From assembly GCF_012726235.1 (NCBI RefSeq), contig NZ_JAASAH010000004.1, positions 62,001 through 126,000 of the forward strand: a DNA stretch of 64,000 bases, in the 5' to 3' direction. A program made the translations under genes and the position numbers. The DNA comes from Streptomyces sp. HNM0574. Its GTDB lineage: Bacteria; Actinomycetota; Actinomycetes; Streptomycetales; Streptomycetaceae. Below are positions 43,166-57,982 of this stretch, piece after piece. The first letter of the stretch is position 1; each line of letters begins with the position of its first letter. The notes below the pieces were generated by a model. It was not told the DNA's origin. It saw only the letters and a program-made list of their open reading frames with translations, and searched no databases.

Positions 43166-43229
43166 GGCTCTGCGCCGTCGGGTGACGGACCGCGTCCCGG
43201 GAGGGAGCGTCCCGCGCAGGGGCAGAGCC
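43166..43229 (-). terminator. Possible terminator region after secG
   Basis: GGCTCTGC and GCAGAGCC form outer arms enclosing a CCGTC/GACGG hairpin, directly after the secG stop on the minus strand. Confidence 0.35.
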
Positions 43230-43234
43230 GGACG

Positions 43235-43468
43235 TCAGCCGAGCTTCATCAGCAGCCCGAGCACGACGATGATGGCGAACCAGATCAGGCCGACGACGAC
43301 GGTGATCCGGTCGAGGTTGCGCTCGGCGACCGAGGAGCCGCCGACGGAGGACTGCATGCCGCCACCGAACATGTCGGAGAGGCCGCCGCCCTTCCCCTTG
43401 TGCATCAGGACCAGCAGCCCCAGCAGGGCGCTGAACACAAGGAGGGCGATAGAGAACCCCATAACCAC
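43235..43468 (-). CDS. secG: Preprotein translocase subunit SecG
   Basis: The 77-residue, two-helix membrane protein is an accessory subunit of the SecYEG channel. It has LLVLMHKGKGGGLSDMFGG between helices, which is the family signature, and a second helix ITVVVGLIWFAIIVVLGLLM. GTG at 43468 gives MVMGFSIALL, the usual Streptomyces start; ATG at 43462 is the alternative. It follows tpiA on the same strand after 167 bases, the common tpiA-secG order. Confidence 0.93.
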   Translation of the reverse strand: MVMGFSIALLVFSALLGLLVLMHKGKGGGLSDMFGGGMQSSVGGSSVAERNLDRITVVVGLIWFAIIVVLGLLMKLG

Positions 43469-43635
43469 GGCTGGACCAACTCTCTCGGACTGATAGGCGA
43501 CGCTGACGGATTTCTTCCGGCACGGCCCGCGCGCCGGGGTGCGCCACGGCAGTGGCTGCTGCGCGGCGGGGACCGGACGGCTCACGCTGTCCGGCCCCCG
43601 CCAGGGTACGACGGCGGGCTGCCCGCCGTCATACG

Positions 43636-44412
43636 TTACTGATCGCGGAAGCGGACGATCTTCACGAACTCGTCGGTGTCCAGCGCGGCACCGCCGACCA
43701 GCGCGCCGTCGATGTCGGGCTGCGCCATGATCTCGGCGACGTTCCCGGACTTGACCGAACCGCCGTACTGGATACGCACCTTGTCGGCCAGCTCCTGGCT
43801 GTACAGCTCCGCGAGGCGGGCGCGGATCGCACCGCACACCTCCTGCGCGTCGGCGGCACCGCAGGTCTTGCCCGTGCCGATGGCCCACACCGGCTCGTAC
43901 GCGATCACGATCGTCTCGGCCTGCCCGGCCGGGACGTCCTTCAGCGCGCCGTCGACCTGCGCGAGGGTGTGCGGGACGTGCTCGCCCGCCTCGCGCACCG
44001 ACAGCTCCTCGCCGACGCACAGGATCGGGGTCAGCTCGTTCTTGAACGCGGCCTTGACCTTGGCGTTGACCAGCGGCTCGTCCTCGCCGTGGTACTGGCG
44101 GCGCTCGGAGTGGCCGATCGCGACGTAAGCGCAGTTCAGCTTGGCCAGCATCGGACCGGAGATCTCACCGGTGTACGCGCCGGCCTCGTGCGCCGAGATG
44201 TCCTGGGCGCCGTACTTGATCTTCAGCTTGTCGCCGTCGACCAGCGTCTGGACGGAACGCAGGTCGGTGAACGGGGTCAGGACGGCGACCTCGACGGCGT
44301 CGAAGTCCTTGTCCGACAGGGCGAAGGCGAGCTTCTGGACGTGGGCGATGGCCTCGAGGTGGTTGAGGTTCATCTTCCAGTTGCCCGCCATCAGCGGGGT
44401 GCGGGTGCTCAT
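43636..44412 (-). CDS. tpiA: Triosephosphate isomerase
   Basis: The 258-residue TIM barrel interconverts dihydroxyacetone phosphate and glyceraldehyde-3-phosphate. It has catalytic Lys13 (GNWKMNLN), the His in AIGHSERR, the Glu in [10 protein letters not shown] and the phosphate-binding [10 protein letters not shown]. It is the third gene of gap-pgk-tpiA; an inverted repeat (44436-44461) lies in the pgk-tpiA gap. Confidence 0.97.
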   Translation of the reverse strand: MSTRTPLMAGNWKMNLNHLEAIAHVQKLAFALSDKDFDAVEVAVLTPFTDLRSVQTLVDGDKLKIKYGAQDISAHEAGAYTGEISGPMLAKLNCAYVAIGHSERRQYHGEDEPLVNAKVKAAFKNELTPILCVGEELSVREAGEHVPHTLAQVDGALKDVPAGQAETIVIAYEPVWAIGTGKTCGAADAQEVCGAIRARLAELYSQELADKVRIQYGGSVKSGNVAEIMAQPDIDGALVGGAALDTDEFVKIVRFRDQ

Positions 44413-44435
44413 ACCCGTCCTTTCGTGTGCATCTC

Positions 44436-44461
44436 CGCCCGCGCGGTGCGCGGCGCGGGCG
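44436..44461 (-). repeat. Intercistronic hairpin between pgk and tpiA
   Basis: CGCCCGCGC pairs with GCGCGGGCG around an 8-base loop in the 74-base gap. It could attenuate transcription or stabilise the upstream message. Confidence 0.5.
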
Positions 44462-44486
44462 GGGGTCGTGTTCCGCGGAGCGGTTG

Positions 44487-45698
44487 TCAGTTCTCCAGCG
44501 CGGCGAGGCCGGGGAGCGTCTTGCCCTCGAGGTATTCGAGGCTCGCCCCGCCACCGGTCGAGATGTGGCCGAACGCGTTCTCGTCGAAGCCCAGCAGCCG
44601 GACGGCGGCGGCGCTGTCGCCACCGCCGACGACGGTGAAGGCCGGGCTGTCCAACAGGCCCTGGGCGACGGCCCTGGTGCCCTCGGCGTAGTCCGGGTGC
44701 TCGAACACGCCCATCGGTCCGTTCCAGAAGACCGTGGCCGCGTCCTGGAGCTTCGCGGCGTAGAGCTTACGGGTCTCGGGGCCGATGTCGAGGCCCTCCA
44801 GGTCGGCCGGGATCGCGTCCGCCGCGACGGTGGCCGGGTGCGCCGGGGCCTTGGTCTTCAGGTCCGGGAAGTCGGCCGAGGCCAGCACGTCCACCGGAAG
44901 CACGAACTCGACGCCGCGCTCCTCGGCCCGCTTCAGGTACCCCTGGACGGCCGGGATCTGGTCCTCCTGCAGCAGCGACTTGCCGACCTCGTGGCCGCGC
45001 GCCTTGAGGAAGGTGTACGCCATGCCGCCGCCGATGAGGATCCGGTCCGCGCGCTCCAGCAGGTGCTCGATCACGGCGAGCTTGTCGGAGACCTTGGCGC
45101 CGCCGAGCACCACCGCGTACGGCCGCTCGACGTTCTCGGTGAGCTTCTTGAGCACACCGACCTCGGTGGCGATGAGTCCGCCCGCGGCGTGCGGGAGACG
45201 GGCCGGGAGGTCGTAGACCGAGGCGTGCTTGCGGTGCACCGCGCCGAAGCCGTCGCCGACGTAAAGGTCGGCGAGAGTGGCGAGTTCGTCCGCGAAGGCG
45301 CCCCGCTCGGCGTCGTCCTTGCTGGTCTCACCGGCGTTGAAGCGGAGGTTCTCCAGCAGCGTGACCTCGCCGTCGGCCATGGCGGCGACGGTGGCCTTCG
45401 CGCTGTCCCCCACGGTGTCGGTCGCGAACGCGACCTGGGCGCCGAGGAGTTCACCCAGCCGCTCGGCGGCCGGACGCAGCGAGAACTGCGGGTCCGGGGC
45501 GCCCTTCGGCCGGCCCAGGTGCGAGGCGACGACGACGCGCGCCCCCGCCTCGGCCAGCTTGCGGACCGTCGGTACGGCGGCGCGGATGCGGCCGTCGTCG
45601 GTGATGACGGACCCGTCGAGCGGAACGTTCAGATCGGCGCGGACGAAGACCCGCTTGCCCGCCACGCCCTCGTCGATGAGTTCATCGATCGTCTTCAT
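44487..45698 (-). CDS. pgk: Phosphoglycerate kinase
   Basis: The 403-residue glycolytic kinase makes ATP from 1,3-bisphosphoglycerate. It has the N-terminal [14 protein letters not shown], basic-patch residues in SHLGRPKG and RKHAS, the hinge [11 protein letters not shown] and the nucleotide loop NGPMGVFE and GGGDSAAAV. The ATG at 45698 has AGGAGC about 11 bases upstream. It lies 163 bases downstream of gap in the same operon. Confidence 0.97.
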   Translation of the reverse strand: MKTIDELIDEGVAGKRVFVRADLNVPLDGSVITDDGRIRAAVPTVRKLAEAGARVVVASHLGRPKGAPDPQFSLRPAAERLGELLGAQVAFATDTVGDSAKATVAAMADGEVTLLENLRFNAGETSKDDAERGAFADELATLADLYVGDGFGAVHRKHASVYDLPARLPHAAGGLIATEVGVLKKLTENVERPYAVVLGGAKVSDKLAVIEHLLERADRILIGGGMAYTFLKARGHEVGKSLLQEDQIPAVQGYLKRAEERGVEFVLPVDVLASADFPDLKTKAPAHPATVAADAIPADLEGLDIGPETRKLYAAKLQDAATVFWNGPMGVFEHPDYAEGTRAVAQGLLDSPAFTVVGGGDSAAAVRLLGFDENAFGHISTGGGASLEYLEGKTLPGLAALEN

Positions 45699-45861
45699 CT
45701 TTTGTATCGGCTCCTTGGAAATCGGACCCTCGTAACCGGGGCCGGGCCCACACGGGCCAGGGCCCGCACGGCGCGTGTCAGCGCGCCCTGCGAGCCCTGG
45801 TGTCATGCCACTTGCGCGGCGGTCTGCGGCGGTTGGCGCTCTGGCTCGGTTCAGCCAGTGA

Positions 45862-47398
<1,537 letters not shown>

Positions 47399-48376
47399 TC
47401 AGCCCACCATCTCCTCGGTGAGCGAGGTCTCCGTCCCGGGCAGGCCCAGCTCCTGGGCCCGCTTGTCGGCCATCGCCAGCAGCCGCCGGATACGGCCGGC
47501 GACCGCGTCCTTCGTCAGCGGCGGGTCGGCGAGCGCGCCCAGCTCCTCCAGGGACGCCTGCTTGTGCTCCATGCGCAACTTGCCCGCCGCGGCGAGGTGT
47601 TCGGGCACCTCGTCGCCCAGGATCTCCAGCGCGCGCTGCACCCGGGCACCGGCGGCCACGGCCGCGCGGGCCGACCGGCGCAGGTTCGCGTCGTCGAAGT
47701 TGGCGAGCCGGTTGGCGGTGGCCCGGACCTCGCGGCGCATCCGCCGCTCCTCCCAGGCCAGCACCGACTCGTGCGCCCCGAGCCGGGTCAGCAGCGCGCC
47801 GATCGCGTCACCGTCCCGGACGACGACGCGGTCCACGCCGCGCACCTCCCGCGCCTTCGCCGCGATCTGCAGCCGCCGGGCCGCGCCCACGAGCGCGAGC
47901 GCCGCCTCGGGGCCCGGGCAGGTGACCTCCAGCGAGGAGCTGCGTCCCGGCTCCGTCAGCGAGCCGTGCGCCAGGAAGGCGCCGCGCCAGGCCGCCTCCG
48001 CGTCGCAGGTGGCCCCCGAGACCACCTGCGGGGGCAGTCCGCGGATCGGCCGGCCGCGGCTGTCGACCAGGCCCGTCTGCCGGGCCAGCTGGTCGCCGCC
48101 GGCCACCACCCGTACGACGTACCTGCTGCCGCGCCGCAGTCCGCCGGGGGCCATCACCACCAGGTCGGAGGCGTGGCCGAAGATCTCCAGGATGTCCTTG
48201 CGCAGCCGCCTGGCCGCGATCCCCGTGTCGAGCTCCGCCTCGATCACGATGCGCCCGCTCACCAGGTGCAGGCCGCCCGCGAAGCGCAGGATCGACGAGA
48301 CCTCCGACTTCCGGCAGCAGGTCCGGGTGACGGGTAGCCGGGAGATCTCGTCCTTCACCGCAGCCGTCATCGCCAT
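47399..48376 (-). CDS. whiA: Sporulation transcription factor WhiA
   Basis: The 325-residue regulator acts with WhiB to switch aerial hyphae to sporulation septation in Streptomyces. The N-terminal part is a degenerate LAGLIDADG homing-endonuclease fold ([20 protein letters not shown], then GCARRLR-type helices); the C-terminal part has the helix-turn-helix ([21 protein letters not shown], about 275-297). The start [12 protein letters not shown] is conserved; an ATG two codons later is possible. It overlaps the yvcK-like gene by 10 bases. Confidence 0.96.
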   Translation of the reverse strand: MAMTAAVKDEISRLPVTRTCCRKSEVSSILRFAGGLHLVSGRIVIEAELDTGIAARRLRKDILEIFGHASDLVVMAPGGLRRGSRYVVRVVAGGDQLARQTGLVDSRGRPIRGLPPQVVSGATCDAEAAWRGAFLAHGSLTEPGRSSSLEVTCPGPEAALALVGAARRLQIAAKAREVRGVDRVVVRDGDAIGALLTRLGAHESVLAWEERRMRREVRATANRLANFDDANLRRSARAAVAAGARVQRALEILGDEVPEHLAAAGKLRMEHKQASLEELGALADPPLTKDAVAGRIRRLLAMADKRAQELGLPGTETSLTEEMVG

Positions 48377-49389
48377 GGGCCGATCCTTCCATGCATACGA
48401 AAAATCCGGTCGTACGCGGCGGCCAGCAGTTCCGGATCATGTCTGGCAGAACGGTCGGGCGCCGCCACGGGCGCCAGCTCCGCCGTCGCACCCAGCCGCT
48501 CCGCGGCCTCGCGCAGTGATTCCTGGTCGGGTACGGCGGCCTGGTCGGCCAGCACCACGTCGAAGGCGAGTTTAGGGGCGTGTCGGGCCAAAACCTCCAA
48601 ATGACGCTGCGGAGAAAACCCGTCCGTTTCGCCGGGCTGCGGCGCGAGGTTCAGCGACAGCACCTTGCGGGCCTTGGTCTCGGTCAGCGCCTGGAGCAGT
48701 TCCGGCACCAGCAGATGCGGGATCACCGAGGAGAACCAGGAGCCGGGACCGAGCACCACCCAGTCCGCGTCCAGCACCGCCTCGATCACCTCGGGCACCG
48801 CGGGCGGGTCCTGCGGGACGAGCTTGACCTGCTGCACCTCGCCCTGCGTGAGCGCGACCGTGGCCTGCCCGCGCACCGTCGACAGCTCCTCGGGGCGGCC
48901 CGGGTCGTGGCCCTTGACCAGGGCCTGGAGCTCCAGCGGTACGGCCGACATGGGCAGCACCCGGCCGTGCGCGCCGAGCAGCCGGCCGACGAGGTCGAGC
49001 GCCTGGACGTGGTCGCCCAGCTGTTCCCACAGCGCGACGATCAGCAGGTTCCCGACCGCGTGTTCGTGCAGGTCGCCGCGGCTGGAGAAGCGGTGCTGGA
49101 TGACCTCGGCCCAGGTGCGGCCCCAGTCGTCGTCGCCGCACAGCGCCGCGAGGGCCTTGCGCAGGTCGCCCGGCGGGAGGACGCCGAGCTCGTCGCGGAG
49201 CCGCCCGCTGGAGCCGCCGTCGTCCGCGACGGTGACGACGGCGGTGAGGTCACCGGTGATCCGGCGCAGCGACGTCAGGGAGGCCGACAGCCCCATGCCG
49301 CCGCCCAGCGCGACGACCTTGGGCTGGGTACCGCGGTGCGTGCCGCGGCTGCCGACGAGGCGCCGCAGCCTGATGGTTCTGCGGGGCAT
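48367..49389 (-). CDS. yvcK: YvcK-like gluconeogenesis factor (CofD/UPF0052 family)
   Basis: The 340-residue protein has the family's nucleotide/UDP-sugar-binding start [14 protein letters not shown] and motifs [24 protein letters not shown] and [14 protein letters not shown]. YvcK (CuvA in Mycobacterium) is a phosphorylated regulator of cell-envelope metabolism rather than a lactate transferase. A basic N-terminal stretch ([19 protein letters not shown]) is extra. The start shares one base with the rapZ stop and its end overlaps whiA, so the three genes are co-translated. Confidence 0.93.
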   Translation of the reverse strand: MPRRTIRLRRLVGSRGTHRGTQPKVVALGGGMGLSASLTSLRRITGDLTAVVTVADDGGSSGRLRDELGVLPPGDLRKALAALCGDDDWGRTWAEVIQHRFSSRGDLHEHAVGNLLIVALWEQLGDHVQALDLVGRLLGAHGRVLPMSAVPLELQALVKGHDPGRPEELSTVRGQATVALTQGEVQQVKLVPQDPPAVPEVIEAVLDADWVVLGPGSWFSSVIPHLLVPELLQALTETKARKVLSLNLAPQPGETDGFSPQRHLEVLARHAPKLAFDVVLADQAAVPDQESLREAAERLGATAELAPVAAPDRSARHDPELLAAAYDRIFRMHGRIGPWR

Positions 49390-50351
49390 TACTCCCGCCC
49401 CATGTCCCGGTGTACGACGACGGTCTCGACGCCCTCGGCGGACAGCCGCTTCGCGAGCTTCTCGGACATGGCGACGCTGCGGTGCTTGCCGCCCGTGCAG
49501 CCGACGGCGATGGTCACGTACCGCTTGCCCTCGCGGCGGTAGCCGGAGGCGATGAGCTGGAGGAGCTCGCTGTAGCGGTCGAGGAACTCCTTGGCGCCGG
49601 GCTGGTTGAAGACGTAGCCCGAGACCTCCTCGCTGGTGCCCGTGAAGGGGCGCAGCTCGGGCACCCAGTGCGGGTTGGGCAGGAAGCGGCAGTCGGCGAC
49701 GAGATCGGCGTCGACGGGGAGGCCGTACTTGTAGCCGAAGGACATCACCGTGGCGCGGAGCTCGGGCTCCTCCTCGCCCGCGAACTGGGCGTCCAGCTTG
49801 GCGCGCAGCTCGTGGACGTTGAGGCTGGAGGTGTCGATCACCAGGTCGGCGTCGCCGCGCAGCTCGCGCACGAGCTCGCGCTCGGCGGCGATGCCGTCGA
49901 CGATGCGGCCGTCGCCCTGGAGCGGGTGCGGGCGGCGCACCGACTCGAAGCGGCGCACCAGCGCCTCGTCGCTGGCCTCCAGGTAGGCGATGCGGCGCTT
50001 GACCTGCTTCGCGGCGAGGTCGGCCAGGGACTCCTTGAGGTTGTCGAAGAAGCGCCGGCCGCGGACGTCGACGACGACGGCGATCCGCGCGACGTTCCCC
50101 TGGGAACGGGCGCCGAGGTCGACCATCGTCGGGATCAGCTCGGGCGGGAGGTTGTCGACGACGAACCAGCCCAGGTCCTCCAGGCACTTGGCCGCGGTGC
50201 TGCGGCCCGCGCCCGACATCCCGGAGATGATCACCAGCTCGGGGATCGTCGCCTCTTCGGCCTCGGCCGGGGTACCCAAACTCACCTGTGCTCCGTCTCC
50301 GTGCTCGCCGCCGGTGTGCTGCGGTTCCGGCGCGTTCGTGTCACTGCCCAT
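49389..50351 (-). CDS. rapZ: RapZ/YvcJ-family nucleotide-binding protein
   Basis: The 320-residue P-loop protein has Walker A GMSGAGRST (44-52) and the C-terminal motifs MSFGYKYGLP, DCRFLPNPHW and VGCTGGKHRSVA. In E. coli RapZ binds small RNAs and controls GlmS; in Streptomyces the role is open, but linkage to yvcK and whiA is conserved. The 35 N-terminal residues are poorly ordered by composition. It lies 24 bases after uvrC. Confidence 0.93.
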   Translation of the reverse strand: MGSDTNAPEPQHTGGEHGDGAQVSLGTPAEAEEATIPELVIISGMSGAGRSTAAKCLEDLGWFVVDNLPPELIPTMVDLGARSQGNVARIAVVVDVRGRRFFDNLKESLADLAAKQVKRRIAYLEASDEALVRRFESVRRPHPLQGDGRIVDGIAAERELVRELRGDADLVIDTSSLNVHELRAKLDAQFAGEEEPELRATVMSFGYKYGLPVDADLVADCRFLPNPHWVPELRPFTGTSEEVSGYVFNQPGAKEFLDRYSELLQLIASGYRREGKRYVTIAVGCTGGKHRSVAMSEKLAKRLSAEGVETVVVHRDMGRE

Positions 50352-50375
50352 GCTGCGCGTCCCCCGTCGGGTCTG

Positions 50376-52370
50376 TCATTCCTCGTCAACAATCTCACCC
50401 GTCGCGGTATTCACCGCGGGTGCGGGCGTCTTCCGCTCGGCGAGTGCCCCGGCGACCGTCTCCGCCGTCTTGCGGCCGATGCCCGGCACCTCGCAGATCT
50501 GCTCGACCGTGGCGGCGCGCAGCCGCTTGACCGAGCCGAAGTGCTTGATCAGCGCCTGCTTGCGGGTCTCGCCGAGGCCGGGGACGGAGTCGAGCGGGCC
50601 GGAGCGCAGGGCCTTCGTCCGCTTGCTGCGCTGGTAGCGGATCGCGAAGCGGTGCGCCTCGTCCCGCACCCGCTGGAGCATGTACAGGCCCTCGCTGGTG
50701 CGGGGCAGCACCACCGGATCGTCGTCGTCCGGCAGCCAGACCTCCTCCAGGCGCTTGGCGAGGCCGCAGACGGCGACGTCGTCGATGCCCAGCTCGTCCA
50801 GCGCGGAGCGGGCCGCGGCGACCTGCGGGGCGCCGCCGTCGACGACGAGGAGCTGCGGCGGGTAGGCGAACTTCCGCGGCCGCCCCTCCTCGTCCCGGCC
50901 GCTCTCGCCCGCCGCCTCGGCGAGGGCCGGGTCCTCGGGCTCGGCCTCCTCGCCCCACTCGCCGGTGCGCTGCTTCTCGCGCAGGTAGCGGCGGAAGCGG
51001 CGGCTGATCACCTCGTGCATGGACCGGACGTCGTCCTGCCCCTCGAAGGACTTGATCTGGAAGCGGCGGTACTCGCTCTTGCGGGCCAGCCCGTCCTCGA
51101 AGACGACCATGGAGGCGACGACGTCGTCGCCCTGGAAGTGCGAGATGTCGAAGCACTCGATGCGCAGCGGAGCGGAATCCAGGCCGAGCGCCTCGGCGAT
51201 CTCCTCCAGGGCCCGGGAGCGGGTGGTGAGGTCGGAGGCGCGCTTGGTCTTGTGCAGGTTGAGGGCCTGCTCGGCGTTCCGGTGGACGGTCTCCATCAGG
51301 GCCCGCTTGTCGCCGCGCTGCGGGATGCGGAGGCTGACGTGGGAGCCGCGGCGCTCGGTGAGCCACTCGGCTATCGGGCCGACCGGGTCGGGCAGCGCGG
51401 GGACGAGCACCTCCTTGGGCACCGCGTCCCCGCGCTCCTCGCCGTAGAGCTGCTGGAGCGCGTGCTCGACGAGCTCGGGGGTGCCGACCTCCTCGACCTT
51501 GTCGGTGACCCAGCCGCGCTGGCCGCGCACCCGGCCGCCGCGTACGTGGAAGATCTGGACGGCCGCCTCGAGTTCGTCCTCGGCGACGGCGATCAGGTCG
51601 GCGTCGGTGGCGTCGGTGAGGACGACCGCGTTCTTCTCCATGGCGCGCTTGAGCGCGTCGATGTCGTCCCGCAGCCTGGCGGCCTTCTCGTACTCCATCT
51701 CCTCGGCCGCCTCCCGCATGCGGACCTCCAGGCGGCGCAGGTGGGAGCCGGTGTGGCCGGCCATGAAGTCGCAGAACTGCTCGGCGAGTTCGCGGTGCTC
51801 CTCCTCCGTGACGCGGCCGACGCAGGGCGCGGAGCACTTGCCGATGTAGCCGAGCAGGCAGGGGCGGCCGATCTGCGCGGACCGCTTGAACACCCCGGCG
51901 GAGCAGGTGCGTACGGGGAAGACGCGGAGCATCAGGTCGACCGTCTCGCGGATGGCCCAGGCGTGCGCGTACGGGCCGAAGTAGCGCACGCCCTTCTTCT
52001 TCGGGCCGCGCATGACCTGGGCACGCGGGTAGGTCTCGTTCATCGTGACCGCGAGGGACGGATAGCTCTTGTCGTCGCGGTACTTGACGTTGAACCGGGG
52101 GTCGTACTCCTTGATCCAGGAGTACTCCAGCTGGAGCGCCTCGACCTCGGTGGAGACGACCGTCCACTCCACGGACGCGGCCGTGGTCACCATCGTGCGG
52201 GTGCGGGGGTGGAGGCCGGAAAGATCCTGGAAGTAGTTGGCCAGCCGCTGCCGGAGGCTCTTGGCCTTGCCGACGTAGATCACGCGGCGGTGCTCGTCAC
52301 GGAACCGGTAGACCCCCGGTGAGTCGGGGATCTCTCCCGGCCTGGGGCGGTAGCTGGAGGGGTCTGCCAT
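50376..52370 (-). CDS. uvrC: Excinuclease ABC subunit C
   Basis: The 664-residue nucleotide-excision-repair nuclease has the GIY-YIG domain (GVY 19-21, IYVG 31-34), the UVR motif (about 200-235; [21 protein letters not shown]), the RNase H-like second nuclease ([14 protein letters not shown]) and a C-terminal helix-hairpin-helix pair ([19 protein letters not shown]). An internal acidic insertion ([19 protein letters not shown]) is present. It heads uvrC-rapZ-yvcK-whiA. No SOS box was found near it. Confidence 0.97.
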   Translation of the reverse strand: MADPSSYRPRPGEIPDSPGVYRFRDEHRRVIYVGKAKSLRQRLANYFQDLSGLHPRTRTMVTTAASVEWTVVSTEVEALQLEYSWIKEYDPRFNVKYRDDKSYPSLAVTMNETYPRAQVMRGPKKKGVRYFGPYAHAWAIRETVDLMLRVFPVRTCSAGVFKRSAQIGRPCLLGYIGKCSAPCVGRVTEEEHRELAEQFCDFMAGHTGSHLRRLEVRMREAAEEMEYEKAARLRDDIDALKRAMEKNAVVLTDATDADLIAVAEDELEAAVQIFHVRGGRVRGQRGWVTDKVEEVGTPELVEHALQQLYGEERGDAVPKEVLVPALPDPVGPIAEWLTERRGSHVSLRIPQRGDKRALMETVHRNAEQALNLHKTKRASDLTTRSRALEEIAEALGLDSAPLRIECFDISHFQGDDVVASMVVFEDGLARKSEYRRFQIKSFEGQDDVRSMHEVISRRFRRYLREKQRTGEWGEEAEPEDPALAEAAGESGRDEEGRPRKFAYPPQLLVVDGGAPQVAAARSALDELGIDDVAVCGLAKRLEEVWLPDDDDPVVLPRTSEGLYMLQRVRDEAHRFAIRYQRSKRTKALRSGPLDSVPGLGETRKQALIKHFGSVKRLRAATVEQICEVPGIGRKTAETVAGALAERKTPAPAVNTATGEIVDEE

Positions 52371-52410
52371 GCGGACAGCCTACGTCCGGGGTCCGACAGC
52401 GAGGCCGGAC

Positions 52411-52444
52411 GCGGAGCCCCCGCCCGTACCGGCGGCGGCTCCGC
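52411..52444 (-). terminator. Terminator hairpin after the metallo-hydrolase gene
   Basis: GCGGAGCC pairs with GGCTCCGC, with an inner CGCC/GGCG pairing, 7 bases after the stop on the minus strand. Confidence 0.65.
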
Positions 52445-52450
52445 GCTCGG

Positions 52451-53107
52451 TCACCAGCCGCGTTCGCGCCACTCCGCCAGGTGCGGGCGCTCGGTGCCGA
52501 GCATGGTGTCGTCGCCGTGGCCCGGGTACACCCAGGTCTCGTCCGGGAGTTGGGCGAAGAGCTTGGTCTCGACGTCCTGAAGCAGGCTGAGGAAGGCGTC
52601 GTGGTCGCCGAAGGTGTTGCCGACGCCGCCGGGGAAGAGGCAGTCGCCGGTGAACAGGTGCGGGTGGCCGTGCGGGTCGTCGTAGACGAGGGCGACGGAG
52701 CCGGGGGTGTGGCCGACGAGGTGCCGGGCCGTCAGCTCGACCTCGCCGACGCGCACGGTGTCGCCGTCGGCGAGCGGGACGTCGGTGCGGACGGGGATGC
52801 CCTCGGCGTCGTCCCGGCCCGCGTAGGTGGTGGCGCCGGTGGCGCTCACCACCTCCTCCAGCGCCTGCCAGTGGTCGCCGTGCCGGTGGGTGGTGACGAC
52901 GGAGGCGATGCCGTCGTCACCGATCAGCCGGAGCAGGGTGCCCGCGTCGTTGGCCGCGTCGACGAGCAGCTGCTCCCCGGTGGCGCGGCAGCGCAGCAGG
53001 TAGGCGTTGTTGTTCATGGGGCCGACGGCGACCTTGGAGATCATCAAGCCGGTCAGCTCGTGCACGTCCGCAGGTCCCCCGACCTGCACCGATCCGCTGT
53101 ATGCCAT
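52451..53107 (-). CDS. Metallo-beta-lactamase-fold hydrolase, glyoxalase II-like
   Basis: The 218-residue hydrolase has the zinc motif THRHGDHW (His74, His76, Asp78, His79), GHTPGSVAL, TGDCLF and PGHGDDT. The substrate is unknown: hydroxyacylglutathione is absent from actinobacteria, so a mycothiol or other thioester is more likely. The neighbouring gene encodes a mycothiol-dependent isomerase-family protein, which fits a thiol-linked role. Confidence 0.9.
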   Translation of the reverse strand: MAYSGSVQVGGPADVHELTGLMISKVAVGPMNNNAYLLRCRATGEQLLVDAANDAGTLLRLIGDDGIASVVTTHRHGDHWQALEEVVSATGATTYAGRDDAEGIPVRTDVPLADGDTVRVGEVELTARHLVGHTPGSVALVYDDPHGHPHLFTGDCLFPGGVGNTFGDHDAFLSLLQDVETKLFAQLPDETWVYPGHGDDTMLGTERPHLAEWRERGW

Positions 53108-53166
53108 GGCGCCAGCCTAGCCCCGGGGCGCCCGCCGCGGCATGCGGGTCGCGGTAGCCGGACGGC

Positions 53167-53192
53167 ACGGGACCGGCCGCGGCCGGTCCCGT
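53167..53192 (-). terminator. 26-bp perfect palindrome, terminator
   Basis: Two 13-bp arms (ACGGGACCGGCCG and its inverse) abut with no loop, 8 bases after the stop of the isomerase-family gene on the minus strand. Confidence 0.65.
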
Positions 53193-53199
53193 ACGGGCG

Positions 53200-53892
53200 T
53201 CAGAGCGCGGGGAGTTCGGGCAGCGGGGCGCTGGAGGAGAGGCCGCTGCCGGTGGTCCGTCCGGTGAGCCAGCCGACGAGCTGCGCGGGGCCGCCGGTGA
53301 CGACGACGGGCTCGCCGCTCTCCGCGCCGGTGCGCCAGGTGTTGCCGTCCTCGGAGCGGAGCTCGACGGCGGTGGTGATGTCGGGGTGGCCGGCGAAGCG
53401 CCGTGCCATGGTGCCGAGTTCGCGCTCGACGAACGCGCCGGGGAGGTCCTCGATGCCGTGGCCCGTACCGAGGTCGACGTGGTGCAGCTCGATCTCGATC
53501 CAGCGGCGGAAGGGCAGCGCGGAGGCGGTGTCCCGGACGCCGTTGCGGAGCTCGACGGTGCGCCGCCACGCCTCCTCGGACTGGGCGCCGAAGGCGCCGT
53601 CGAGCCGGGCCGACGCCTCGCGGAGGTCGTCGAGCTGGGCCGCGAGGGGGCGGCCCGCGCCCTTGTCGATGTCGGCGTCGCGGGACTCGGCGCTGTCGTA
53701 CATGGGGCGCCCGGCGAGGACCCGGACGAGGGCGTCGGCGTTGCGCGCGAGGTGGGTGATCACGTGGCCGCGGGTCCACCCGGGGAGGAGGGAGGGTCCG
53801 GCGACGGCGGCGTCGTCGAGTCCTGCGACGACGGTGAGGAGCCGGTCGGTGGACTCCCGGACGAGAGCGGCGTCATGCGCGGGCGAAGTCAT
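53200..53892 (-). CDS. Maleylpyruvate isomerase family, mycothiol-dependent (DinB-like)
   Basis: The 230-residue protein has the mycothiol-dependent MDMPI N-terminal domain, with metal-ligand candidates in GWTRGHVITHLARNADAL (His), the Glu of the RWIEIELHHVDLG helix and its His pair. This fold binds zinc and mycothiol; in many members the substrate is unknown. ATG at 53892 is chosen; a TTG three codons upstream is possible. The gene is alone, with its own terminator. Confidence 0.88.
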   Translation of the reverse strand: MTSPAHDAALVRESTDRLLTVVAGLDDAAVAGPSLLPGWTRGHVITHLARNADALVRVLAGRPMYDSAESRDADIDKGAGRPLAAQLDDLREASARLDGAFGAQSEEAWRRTVELRNGVRDTASALPFRRWIEIELHHVDLGTGHGIEDLPGAFVERELGTMARRFAGHPDITTAVELRSEDGNTWRTGAESGEPVVVTGGPAQLVGWLTGRTTGSGLSSSAPLPELPAL

Positions 53893-54183
53893 GATCCCCA
53901 ACGTAGTGCGGGGTCACGGGGCGGGGAAGACGGCGGCGAAGACGGGTTACGGGCACGTTCCGCGGTCGCTCCGGGACGCCCCGTAAATCGAATGCGCGTG
54001 CTATAAACTCGGGAGAGCGGGACGGCGCCGATACGGCACACAAATGTCGGTGGCCACCCGTACTGTTGGGAGATGGCCCGTCCTCGCGTACGGGCGCTTC
54101 CCACTTCCGCGGGCCGGGCCCGCGGCGCCGCCGTGGCGCCGGACCGGCCCGGTTACGGGCTCACACGAAAGGTGCCAACCGGC

Positions 54184-57189
<3,006 letters not shown>

Positions 57190-57225
57190 CGGCGTGGAGG
57201 CGGCAGGCCGGATTCCGGGCTGCCG

Positions 57226-57231
57226 TAGGGT
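57226..57231 (+). promoter_or_regulatory. -10 element of leaderless Rieske gene
   Basis: TAGGGT ends 7 bases before the GTG at 57239. No Shine-Dalgarno sequence is present. Confidence 0.5.
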
Positions 57232-57238
57232 ACGGCGC

Positions 57239-57691
57239 GTGACGAGCGACGAACAGACCAGCACGCGCCGTACCGTCCTCCGGGGCGTGGCCGGCGTCGG
57301 CCTGGCCGCCACCGCCTGCGGGGGCGCCGAGGACGACGGCCAGGAGCGGCCGGGCGGCGAACCGACCCCCACCGCGCCGGTGGACCTCGGGCCCGCGGAC
57401 GCGGTGCCCGTCGGCGGCGCGAAGCTCTACCGGGAGCGGAAGCTCGTCGTCTCGCAGCCCTCGCGGGGCGAGTTCAAGGCGTTCAGCGCGGTGTGCACGC
57501 ACCGCGGCTGCGTCCTGACGAAGGTGGAGAAGCAAGAGGGCGACTGCACCTGCCACGGCAGCAGGTTCGACGTCACCAACGGCGAGGTGCTGCAGGGCCC
57601 GGCCTCGGTCCCGCTGCCGTCCGTGCCGGTGACGGAGCGCGGCGGCAAGCTCGTCGCCGGTCCCGAGGGCGACTCGGGGCGCGGCGCCTGA
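57239..57691 (+). CDS. Tat-exported Rieske 2Fe-2S protein
   Basis: The 150-residue protein has a twin-Arg signal (STRRTVLRG, residues 8-16) with a hydrophobic core ending in ATAC; the lipobox fit is weak. The Rieske domain has Cys86/His88/Cys91 (CTHRGC) and Cys103/Cys105/His106 (CTCH), i.e. both cluster ligands and the disulfide pair of high-potential Rieske centres. It is a single-domain periplasmic-side electron carrier of unknown partner. It lies 49 bases after uvrA but probably has its own promoter. Confidence 0.9.
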   Translation: MTSDEQTSTRRTVLRGVAGVGLAATACGGAEDDGQERPGGEPTPTAPVDLGPADAVPVGGAKLYRERKLVVSQPSRGEFKAFSAVCTHRGCVLTKVEKQEGDCTCHGSRFDVTNGEVLQGPASVPLPSVPVTERGGKLVAGPEGDSGRGA

Positions 57692-57982
57692 CGCTCCCCC
57701 GCGCGCTCCCCCGTACCTCCGCACGCGCCCGGCCCGGGTCGCTCGTCCGGGCCTGATCCTCGCGGCCGGGATTCCCGTGCGCCGCCCGGGGCCCGGTTCC
57801 GCCGCTCCCCCGTCCGACCTGCGTCCGCGTACCGCTGCGGGGGCTTCGGGAGTGGGCTGCGCGAGACGTGTTGTTCGCCCGGATTTCCCGCGTGGGCTCT
57901 GGTGCCCGCCCTTCCCCCTTGGCACGCTGTGGCCCGCTGTGCGCAGGTAGCGCACGGAACAGGCGCGTATGTGGGGGATGTT

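Noticed and set aside
53893..54183. Possible LexA/SOS box upstream of uvrA
   Set aside because: No sequence close to the GAAC-N4-GTTC type palindrome was found; only a TATAAA element is evident.
54073..54183. Longer UvrA start at 54073
   Set aside because: The added residues ([12 protein letters not shown] and onward) are not part of UvrA; the GTG at 54184 gives the conserved [14 protein letters not shown] start.
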